NCBI GenBank assembly: GCA_023396625.1
Contig: JAEWVY010000209.1
Span: 1-18,429, forward strand
Direction: 5' to 3'
Length of the DNA stretch: 18,429 bases
Origin: Pseudomonadota bacterium
GTDB taxonomy: Bacteria > Pseudomonadota > Gammaproteobacteria > Burkholderiales > Burkholderiaceae_C
Shown: in pieces, positions 13,101-18,429 of the stretch
Layout of the letters: each line of letters starts with the position of its first letter
Numbering within the stretch: the stretch's first letter is position 1
The notes under the pieces: model-generated
The model's input: the letters and a program-made list of their open reading frames with translations, nothing else
Databases searched by the model: none
What the model was told of the DNA's origin: nothing
Program-made: the position numbers and the translations under genes

Positions 13101-15909
13101 ACTGGGCACCGGCGCGCCGCAGGCCGGAGAAGGCCGATCACTATATATAAGTGAGCAAGAAAGAGCCAGTCGACGCTGGAGTCAATCGAAAAACGCCATT
13201 GAAATCGTGCATGCCCGCGAACACAACCTGAAGAACATCAGCGTGGACATTCCGCTGGGCCGCTTCAACGTGGTCACGGGCGTGAGCGGCTCCGGCAAGT
13301 CCACGCTGGCGTTCGACATCCTGTTCAACGAAGGTCAGCGCCGCTACCTCGAAAGCCTCAACGCCTACGCGCGCAGCATCGTGCAGCCCGCCGGCCGGCC
13401 CGAGGTGGACGCGGTGTACGGCATCCCGCCCACCGTGGCCATCGAGCAGCGCCTGAGTCGTGGCGGGCGCAAGTCCACCGTGGGCACGGTCACCGAGGTC
13501 TGGCATTTCCTGCGCCTGCTCTACGTCAAGCTCGGCACGCAGCACTGCATCCACGACGGTGCTGCGGTGCAGCCGCAGACGCCGCAGAGCATTGCCGCGC
13601 AGTTGATGAAGCACTTCCGCGGGCAGCACATCGGCCTGCTTGCGCCCCTGGTGCAAAACCGCAAGGGCGTGTACACCGAACTGGCCGATTGGGCGCGGCC
13701 GCGCGGCTACACCCACCTGCGGGTGGACGGCAACTTCCTGCCGACCACCGCCTTTCCGCGCCTGGACCGCTTCAAGGAGCACACCATCGAGTTGCCCGTG
13801 GCCAGCCTGGACATCGCGCCCGAGCAGGAGGACGCGCTGCGCCAGGCACTGGCGCGCGCGCTGGAGCTGGGCAAGGGTGTGGTGCACGTGCTCAGCCATC
13901 TGGACGGCCTGCGCGAGGCCATGGTCGATGGCACCTCCACCGCCGGCATCGGCACGCTCACCGTGTATTCCACCCTGCGTGCCTGCCCGGTGTGCGCCAC
14001 CTCCTACGCCGAGCTGGATCCGCGCCTGTTCAGCTACAACAGCAAGCACGGCTGGTGCCCCGACTGCGTGGGCACGGGCGTCAAGCTCAGCAAGGAGCAG
14101 CGCAAGGTGTTCGACGACTCCGTGCGCGCCGACGACGCGCAGGGCCGCGAGCAGAGCTTTGCCGAGCCCGAGGTGGACGACCTGGCCGACGAGGCCTGTC
14201 CCACCTGCCACGGCACGCGCCTGAACGCCACGGCCCGGGCGGTGAAGTTCGGCGTGACCTCCGCCACCGATGCCACGGCGCTGTCCATCACCGACCTGGC
14301 CCGCATGTCCGTCACCGACATGCGCGCCTGGTTCGACACCGTGACCCTGCAGGGTCGCGAAGCCGACATCGCCCGCGACCTCATTCCGGAGATCAAGGCG
14401 CGGTTGGAGTTTCTGGAAGAGGTGGGCCTGGGCTACCTCACGCTGGACCGGGGCGCGCCCACGCTCAGCGGCGGCGAGGCGCAGCGCATCCGGCTGGCCG
14501 CGCAACTGGGCAGCAACCTGCAAGGCGTGTGCTACGTGCTGGACGAACCCACCATCGGATTGCACGCCCGCGACAACCAGATCCTGCTCAAGGCCTTGCA
14601 GACGCTCAGCCACAAGGGCAACACCCTGGTGGTGGTGGAGCACGACGAAGACACCATCCGCGCCGCCGACCACATCATCGACATCGGCCCCGGCGCGGGC
14701 AAGCGTGGCGGCCGGCTGGTGGCCCAGGGCGGGGTGACCGACCTGGCGCAGGCGCAGGACTCGCAGACCGGCCGCTACCTGCTGCACGCCATGAAGCATC
14801 CCCTGCATCCGCGGCGCGACGTGACCCTGGGCGGCGATGCCGACGCTCCCTGCCTTACCGTGCACGGCGCGCAGTTGCACAACCTGCGCCAGCTCACCGT
14901 GGCCGTGCCCCTGCAGCGCCTGGTGGTGGTCACCGGGGTGAGCGGCTCGGGCAAGTCCACGCTGGCGCGCGACGTGCTGCTGGCCAATGTGCAGACCGCC
15001 GTGGCCCGGCGTTCCACCAAGGCCGGGCGCGACGCGCTCGCCGCCGGCGCAGGCATGGCCTGGACCGGTTGCAGCGGCGTCACCGGCTTCGAGACCATCG
15101 ACCGCGTGCTGGAGGTGGACCAGACGCCCATCGGCAAGACGCCCCGCTCCTGCCCGGCGACCTACATCGGCTTTTGGGACACCATCCGCAAGCTGTTCGC
15201 CGAAACGCTGGAGGCCAAGGCCCGCGGCTACAGCGCCAGCCGCTTCAGCTTCAACACCGGCGACGGGCGCTGCCCCAGTTGCGAAGGGCAGGGCATACGC
15301 ACCATTGCCATGAGCTTTCTGCCGGACGTGAAGGTGCCGTGCGAAACCTGCCACGGCGCGCGCTTCAACCCCGAGACGCAGGCCGTCACCTGGCGCGGCA
15401 AGAACATCGGCGACGTGCTGCAGATGGAGGTGGACGAGGCGGTGACGTTCTTCGCTTCCATGCCCCACATCGCGCATCCGCTGCAACTGCTCAAGGACGT
15501 GGGCCTGGGCTACCTCACGCTGGGTCAGCCTTCGCCCACGCTGTCCGGCGGCGAGGCGCAGCGCATCAAGCTCGTCACCGAACTGAGCAAGGTGCGCGAC
15601 GACATCACGCGGCGCGGGCAGAAGGCGCCGCACACGCTGTACGTGCTGGACGAGCCCACGGTGGGGCTGCACATGGCCGACGTGGAAAAACTCATCCACG
15701 TGCTGCACCGCCTGGTCAACGGCGGCCACAGCGTGGTGGTGATCGAGCACGATCTGGACCTGATCGCCGAGGCCGACTGGGTCATCGATCTCGGCCCCGG
15801 AGGCGGCCAGAAAGGGGGGCGGGTGGTGGCGCAGACGACGCCGGAGCAGCTGGTCCGCCAGGGCACCCCCACCGGCACCGCCCTCGGGCCGGTGCTCGCG
15901 CGCCGCTGA
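10102..15909 (+). CDS. uvrA: Tandem double-length UvrA (excinuclease ABC subunit A), four ATPase modules
   Basis: A 1935-residue protein equal to two UvrA chains end to end; ordinary UvrA has about 940-950. UvrA finds DNA damage and loads UvrB in nucleotide excision repair. Walker A motifs begin at residues 43, 684, 1060 and 1612; LSGGE signatures at 532, 877, 1455 and 1814; Walker B Asp-Glu at 558, 915, 1481 and 1850. All look intact. Cysteine pairs of zinc modules are at 285/288 with 403/406, 783/786 with 806/809, 1319/1322 with 1366/1369, and 1724/1727 with 1747/1750. Both halves keep the UvrB-binding region, but the second has a shorter insertion domain. The halves join through a linker near residues 1010-1035. 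A VRPEPVEGL peptide at 477-485 comes from an inserted repeat. The start may be 10102 or ATG 10132 (MTQGLIRIRG). An ordinary uvrA probably exists elsewhere in the genome. Confidence 0.93.
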   Translation: MSALPSKAPSMTQGLIRIRGARQHNLKNLDLDIRTGELTVVTGPSGSGKSSLVFDTLFAEGQRRYVETFSAYARQFLDRMDKPAVDRLDGVPPAIAIDQTNPVRSSRSTVGTMTELNDHLKLLFARAGDLFDRVTASLVRHDVPDSIYAELRVRAGTDDPRLVVTFPVELPGGTSDEELAQWLSASGFTRVQAQREVATPTGPRKLLDVVADRFRLGGVERARAIEAIEVALRRGGGRLSVHRLRDGEDAEVWRFSSGLHCPESDLRYAEPIPSMFSFNSAVGACETCRGFGRVIGVDYGLVIPDERLTLRAGAIKPLQTPAWKEAQDDLMRHAEAAGIPRDTPWSRLTPEQRHWVIDGSPNWNGKWNQQWYGVKRFFGYLETKAYKMHIRVLLSRYRSYTTCPSCNGARLKTDSLLWRIGSKEDADAVLAPSGRFMPQGVSWSRAELEALPGLCLHDLMLLPIDKLRQFFERLTSVRPEPVEGLASPSATPARSGDAQALKLLFEEITTRLKYLSNVGIGYLTLDRQSRTLSGGEVQRINLTTALGTSLVNTLFVLDEPSIGLHPRDMNRIIDAMQRLRDAGNTLVVVEHDPAVMLAADRMLDMGPGPGERGGQIVFDGTPDELRRADTLTGAYLGGRKQIGMGFRRMVTEATPRLILEGAREHNLRNVSVEFPLQRLVTVTGVSGSGKSSLIQDVLAPALLRHFGKATETPGAHDRLLGADHLADVVFVDQSPIGKTARSNPVSYVGAWDALREIFANAPLARQRGYTASKFSFNSGDGRCPTCGGSGFEHVEMQFLSDVYLRCPDCDGKRYRPEILEVRIERLARSFSVADVLDLTVSEAVAQFANDREVVRALQPIVDVGLEYVKLGQPVPTLSGGEAQRLKLAGFLAEAAKTGSASRQPMARKGTLFLFDEPTTGLHFDDIAKLMRALRKLLDAGHSLIVIEHNLDVIRASDWLIDLGPEGGDAGGCIVAEGPPEDLRQHPASHTGAALRAYEQALGTGAPQAGEGRSLYISEQERASRRWSQSKNAIEIVHAREHNLKNISVDIPLGRFNVVTGVSGSGKSTLAFDILFNEGQRRYLESLNAYARSIVQPAGRPEVDAVYGIPPTVAIEQRLSRGGRKSTVGTVTEVWHFLRLLYVKLGTQHCIHDGAAVQPQTPQSIAAQLMKHFRGQHIGLLAPLVQNRKGVYTELADWARPRGYTHLRVDGNFLPTTAFPRLDRFKEHTIELPVASLDIAPEQEDALRQALARALELGKGVVHVLSHLDGLREAMVDGTSTAGIGTLTVYSTLRACPVCATSYAELDPRLFSYNSKHGWCPDCVGTGVKLSKEQRKVFDDSVRADDAQGREQSFAEPEVDDLADEACPTCHGTRLNATARAVKFGVTSATDATALSITDLARMSVTDMRAWFDTVTLQGREADIARDLIPEIKARLEFLEEVGLGYLTLDRGAPTLSGGEAQRIRLAAQLGSNLQGVCYVLDEPTIGLHARDNQILLKALQTLSHKGNTLVVVEHDEDTIRAADHIIDIGPGAGKRGGRLVAQGGVTDLAQAQDSQTGRYLLHAMKHPLHPRRDVTLGGDADAPCLTVHGAQLHNLRQLTVAVPLQRLVVVTGVSGSGKSTLARDVLLANVQTAVARRSTKAGRDALAAGAGMAWTGCSGVTGFETIDRVLEVDQTPIGKTPRSCPATYIGFWDTIRKLFAETLEAKARGYSASRFSFNTGDGRCPSCEGQGIRTIAMSFLPDVKVPCETCHGARFNPETQAVTWRGKNIGDVLQMEVDEAVTFFASMPHIAHPLQLLKDVGLGYLTLGQPSPTLSGGEAQRIKLVTELSKVRDDITRRGQKAPHTLYVLDEPTVGLHMADVEKLIHVLHRLVNGGHSVVVIEHDLDLIAEADWVIDLGPGGGQKGGRVVAQTTPEQLVRQGTPTGTALGPVLARR
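11530..11560. repeat. VRPEPVEG-type palindromic repeat inside uvrA
   Basis: CGAGCCC (11538-11544) and GGGCTCG (11551-11557) form a perfect 7-base inverted repeat around GTTGAG, within GTTCGCCCCGAGCCCG. It resembles the REP-like repeat known from Comamonadaceae and sphingomonads, which translates as VRPEPVEG. It sits in frame between the FFERL and ALKLLFEEI segments of the first UvrA half. Confidence 0.65.
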
Positions 15910-15937
15910 GGTTCGGCACGATGCGGTGGGATTTTGC

Positions 15938-15956
15938 TATCTATTTTGATGCCTCG
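15938..15956. repeat. Possible degenerate intergenic repeat
   Basis: TGCTATCTATTTTGATGCC, between uvrA and the cytochrome gene, resembles the ATAGC/GCTAT-rich short intergenic repeats that I recall as frequent in Comamonadaceae. Only one copy is in the window, so this is a memory-based suggestion. Confidence 0.2.
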
Positions 15957-15979
15957 ATGTCCGTTTGACGCTGGGTTTT

Positions 15980-16012
15980 GGCCGTTTTTTCTTAAAAAAT
16001 GGAAAAACGGCT
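15980..16012. terminator. AT-rich inverted repeat between convergent genes, possible bidirectional terminator
   Basis: GCCGTTTTT (15981-15989) and AAAAACGGC (16003-16011) pair perfectly, extended by a G.T pair, around a 13-base loop. It lies between the convergent ends of uvrA and the cytochrome b561 gene. The T-run is inside the stem rather than after it, so it is not a textbook terminator. Confidence 0.4.
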
Positions 16013-16036
16013 GACCCGGCGCTGGACTCGACCGCG

Positions 16037-16591
16037 TCAGGCCCCGACGCGATCGGGCAGCATGCGCAGCAGGGTGTTGTCCCGCTTGATGTAGTGATGG
16101 AAGAGCGCCGCCAGCGCGTGCGCACCGATCAGGAAATAGCCCACATTGCCGATCAACTCGTGCACGCCCTTGATCTGTTTTGCGAGCGCCTTGTCGGGGC
16201 CGATCAGCGCGGGCAGCTCCAGGCCGAAAAATGGAATCGGCTTGCCGGCGGCGCTCAGGGTCAGCCACCCGGCCAGCGGCATGCCGATCATGAACACATA
16301 CAGGGTGGCATGGGCCGCCGACGCGGAAAGCGCCTGCCATTTCGAGGGGGCGGGCTGGATGCGCGGCACCGGGTGCCGCGCGCGCAGCCACACCCGCAGC
16401 CAGACCAGCCCGAACACCAGCAAACCCAGCATGAAGTGCAGGCTCTTCATCGCCTCCCGGGGCACCGTGCCTTTGGCGAACAGCGCACGCAGCTCGATGC
16501 TCGCGTAGGTGGCCACGAACAGGGCCAGCATGACCCAGTGCAGGGCGATGGACAGGGTGTGATACCGGTCGGCTGTCTTGTGGAAATTCAT
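16037..16591 (-). CDS. Cytochrome b561 (di-haem inner-membrane protein)
   Basis: A 184-residue four-helix membrane protein of the bacterial cytochrome b561 family. Family members carry electrons between the quinone pool and other acceptors such as superoxide. The four expected haem ligands are in the usual spacing: His18 (IALHW), His51 (SLHFMLG), His143 (KGVHELIG) and His157 (IGAHALAALFHH). Helices cover about 13-31, 50-69, 90-112 and 146-166. The chosen ATG at 16591 has a strong AAGGAGG five bases upstream (16597-16603 on the other strand); a longer frame from 16621 would include that site and is rejected. It is co-directional with prfC, 111 bases downstream, so it may share read-through transcription. 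Confidence 0.93.
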   Translation of the reverse strand: MNFHKTADRYHTLSIALHWVMLALFVATYASIELRALFAKGTVPREAMKSLHFMLGLLVFGLVWLRVWLRARHPVPRIQPAPSKWQALSASAAHATLYVFMIGMPLAGWLTLSAAGKPIPFFGLELPALIGPDKALAKQIKGVHELIGNVGYFLIGAHALAALFHHYIKRDNTLLRMLPDRVGA

Positions 16592-16605
16592 TTTTACCTC
16601 CTTGC

Positions 16606-16622
16606 GTTGAACGAACTTCAAC
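16606..16622. promoter_or_regulatory. Inverted repeat just upstream of the cytochrome gene
   Basis: GTTGAA and TTCAAC pair around CGAAC, immediately upstream of the ribosome site of the cytochrome b561 gene. It could be an operator or a short 5' UTR hairpin. Support is positional only. Confidence 0.2.
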
Positions 16623-16702
16623 TTTAAGGAGGCTGGATGAATCCGGAATGAACAGGCGCGCCTTCCGCGCCGACGGGTGGCTGGCGCCTGCCTCGCGCGT
16701 CT

Positions 16703-18331
16703 TCAGCCGGCGCTGCCCAACGCCAGCCCGGCGTGCTCGCGCAGCGGGTGGAAGTGGATCTTGGGGAAACGCTCCTGGGCCAGCCGCACGTCGTAGGGCG
16801 AGGTGCAGAGGTAGGCGAGGGCGTGCGCCGCGTCAGTGGCCATGCGCTGCGGGTAGGCGTGGGTGAACTCGCGCAGTTCCGCCGGGGTGTCGGCGGTGAT
16901 CCAGCGCGCGCCGGTGTAGGGGCAGCCTTCGAGGCGCACGTCGCAGTCGTATTCCGTCTTCAGGCGGTGCTGCACCACTTCGAACTGAAGCTGGCCCACG
17001 GCCCCCAGCAGCATCGGGCCGCCGACCTCGGGCTTGAACACCTGGATGGCGCCTTCCTCGCCGAGCTGCTCCAGCCCGGTCTGCAGCTGCTTGGTGCGCA
17101 GCGGGTTCTTCAGAATCACGGTCATGAACAGTTCGGGGGCGAAGAAGGGCAGGCCGGTGAACTGCAGGCTGGCACCATCGGTGATGGTGTCGCCCAGTTG
17201 CACGCCGCCGTGCGTGGTGAAGCCGATGATGTCGCCGGCATAGGCCTCGTCCACCGCCTCGCGCCGCTGCGACATGAAGGTGACGACCGAGGTCGGGCGC
17301 AGTTCCTTGGCGGTGCGCTGGACCCGTAGCTTCATGCCCGGCGTGTATTTTCCCGAAGCCACGCGCACGAAGGCGATGCGGTCGCGGTGGTTAGCGTCCA
17401 TGTTGGCCTGGACCTTGAACACCACACCGGCGAAGCCCTGGTCGTCCGGCGCGACGGTTTTCTCGACGAGCTGGCCGTTCACCGGCAGCGAACTCTTGCG
17501 TGGCCCGGGCGGGGGCGCGAGATCGACCAGCGCGTCCAGCACCTCCATCACGCCAAAGTTGTTCACGCCGGAACCGAAGAACACCGGCGTCTGCTTGCCC
17601 GCCAGGAAGGCCTCGCGGTCGAAGGCGGGCGAGGCGCCTGTGGCCAGCTCCATGCTTTCCAGCGCGGTGTCGAATTCGTGCCCGAAACGGGCCTGCAGTG
17701 TGGCCGTGTCCGCCAGGGGAAGGGCCTCGAAATCCTGCGGGCGGCGCTCGCTGCCGGCTTCGAACACCGTCATCGCTTGCGTGCGCAGGTTGATGATGCC
17801 GCCGAAGGTCTTGCCCTGACCCACCGGCCAGGTCATGGGCACGCAAGGCATGCCCAGCTCGCGTTCCACCTCGTCCAGGATGTCCAGCGGGTCGCGCACC
17901 TCGCGGTCCATCTTGTTCACGAAGGTGATGATGGGCGTGTCGCGCTGGCGGCAGACCTCGATCAGCCGGCGCGTCTGTGCTTCCACGCCGTTGGCCGCGT
18001 CGATCACCATCAGCGCCGAGTCCACGGCCGTGAGCACGCGGTACGTGTCCTCGGAAAAGTCCTTGTGGCCGGGCGTGTCCAGCAGGTTGATGACGTGGTC
18101 GCGGTACAGCATCTGCATCACCGACGACGCCACCGAAATGCCGCGCTGCTTTTCGATCTCCATCCAGTCGCTGGTGGCATGGCGCGACGCCTTGCGCGCC
18201 TTCACCGAGCCGGCGATCTGGATCGCACCCGAGAACAGCAAGAGCTTCTCGGTCAGCGTGGTCTTGCCCGCGTCGGGGTGGGAGATGATGGCAAAGGTGC
18301 GGCGGCGCCGTGTTTCGGGGGCGTAGGACAC
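16703..18331 (-). CDS. prfC: Peptide chain release factor 3 (RF3), GTPase
   Basis: A 542-residue translational GTPase close to the family's usual length of about 530. RF3 recycles RF1/RF2 from the ribosome after peptide release in the cytoplasm. G-motifs are complete: SHPDAGKTT (17-25), EKQRGISV (60-67), DTPGHKDF (85-92) and NKMD (139-142). RF3-specific features follow, including the RKASRHATSDWMEIE segment near residue 50, GGIINLRTQ, the FFGSGVNNFGV stretch (residues about 240-260), and the C-terminal domain III with LQFEVVQHRLKTEY. The start codon is GTG (VSYAPETRRRR...); no in-frame ATG is seen just upstream, and GGAA eight bases before gives a weak ribosome site. It reads as monocistronic or first in a unit with the cytochrome. 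Confidence 0.97.
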   Translation of the reverse strand: MSYAPETRRRRTFAIISHPDAGKTTLTEKLLLFSGAIQIAGSVKARKASRHATSDWMEIEKQRGISVASSVMQMLYRDHVINLLDTPGHKDFSEDTYRVLTAVDSALMVIDAANGVEAQTRRLIEVCRQRDTPIITFVNKMDREVRDPLDILDEVERELGMPCVPMTWPVGQGKTFGGIINLRTQAMTVFEAGSERRPQDFEALPLADTATLQARFGHEFDTALESMELATGASPAFDREAFLAGKQTPVFFGSGVNNFGVMEVLDALVDLAPPPGPRKSSLPVNGQLVEKTVAPDDQGFAGVVFKVQANMDANHRDRIAFVRVASGKYTPGMKLRVQRTAKELRPTSVVTFMSQRREAVDEAYAGDIIGFTTHGGVQLGDTITDGASLQFTGLPFFAPELFMTVILKNPLRTKQLQTGLEQLGEEGAIQVFKPEVGGPMLLGAVGQLQFEVVQHRLKTEYDCDVRLEGCPYTGARWITADTPAELREFTHAYPQRMATDAAHALAYLCTSPYDVRLAQERFPKIHFHPLREHAGLALGSAG

Positions 18332-18356
18332 AGGGGTTCCAGAAAAGCTTCGGGGG

Positions 18357-18371
18357 TGCGGCAGCGCCGCA
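18357..18371 (-). repeat. GC hairpin in the prfC leader
   Basis: TGCGGC and GCCGCA pair perfectly around three bases, 25 bases before the prfC GTG. It could slow or modulate translation initiation, but no T-run follows. Purely structural observation. Confidence 0.3.
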
Positions 18372-18378
18372 GAAGAGT

Positions 18379-18421
18379 CGGGGCCGTCAAAGCCAGAACC
18401 TGGCGGCTCCGAACGGCCCCG
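18379..18421. terminator. Nested hairpin upstream of prfC
   Basis: CGGGGCCGT (18379-18387) pairs exactly with ACGGCCCCG (18413-18421). Inside the loop, GCCAG (18392-18396) pairs with CTGGC (18400-18404). No T-run follows on either strand. It could be a terminator of the gene beyond the window or a structured 5' leader of prfC. Confidence 0.35.
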
Positions 18422-18429
18422 GATACACC

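Noticed and set aside
13139..13153. CACTATATATAAGTG inside uvrA as a LexA-like box
   Set aside because: It lacks the CTGT...ACAG arms, pairs over only four bases, and lies inside the coding region.
13141..15750. An 869-residue antisense open frame opposite the second half of uvrA
   Set aside because: Same cause: low-complexity composition and no recognisable motif, while the plus-strand frame has complete ATPase motifs.
13689..15968. A 759-residue plus-strand frame overlapping uvrA
   Set aside because: The translation is Arg/Gly/Ala-rich and repeats out-of-frame versions of UvrA motifs; it is not a gene.
16634..16650. A four-codon plus-strand ORF (MNPE) after a perfect AAGGAGG-like site
   Set aside because: The ribosome site match is likely chance, the peptide is too short, and the region lies between two minus-strand genes.
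16592..16702. GGCGCG/CGCGCC hairpin between prfC and the cytochrome gene as a terminator
   Set aside because: The stem is only six bases and no T-run follows on the minus strand.

Overview
This GC-rich window looks like chromosomal DNA from a betaproteobacterium of the order Burkholderiales, most likely Comamonadaceae. The basis is inference from four things: the codon and GC style, a tandem double-length UvrA, an MHS-type transporter with a long periplasmic insertion, and a VRPEPVEG-type palindromic repeat that I know as common in that group. No rRNA, tRNA, CRISPR array, insertion sequence or phage gene was seen.

Layout. (1) 1-1827, plus strand: the 3' part of a LysE/RhtB exporter cut by the window edge, a YbaK/EbsC-type tRNA-editing protein, a DUF1289 protein and a DsbA-fold 2-hydroxychromene-2-carboxylate isomerase; the last three genes are joined by ATGA overlaps. 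(2) 1828-2293: a gap holding the frameshifted remnant of a minus-strand 3'-5' exonuclease. (3) 2294-3186: a small membrane protein overlapping a TPR protein. (4) 3311-5896: a DUF4212 symporter small subunit whose large partner survives only as a short frameshifted stub, then an MHS-family MFS transporter, a terminator and a 56-residue membrane peptide gene. (5) 5979-8797: an unknown helical protein, a calcineurin-like phosphoesterase and a Ser/Thr kinase fused to a universal-stress (UspA) domain; the last two overlap by ATGA. (6) 8800-9909, minus strand: an orphan branched-chain-amino-acid-type periplasmic binding protein, convergent with the kinase. (7) 10102-15909, plus strand: a giant UvrA of 1935 residues with four ABC ATPase modules and an in-frame palindromic repeat. 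(8) 16037-18331, minus strand: a cytochrome b561 and release factor 3 (prfC).

How the genes fit together. Most of the window is housekeeping or general accessory function: translation quality control and termination (YbaK-like, PrfC), DNA repair (double UvrA), transport and membrane electron transfer. The strongest candidate for an undescribed system is the 5979-8797 cluster, where a predicted phosphoesterase is translationally coupled to a kinase-UspA fusion. The clearest evolutionary stories are the decayed DUF4212/sodium-solute symporter pair replaced at its 3' side by an MHS transporter, and the repeat-derived peptide carried inside UvrA.
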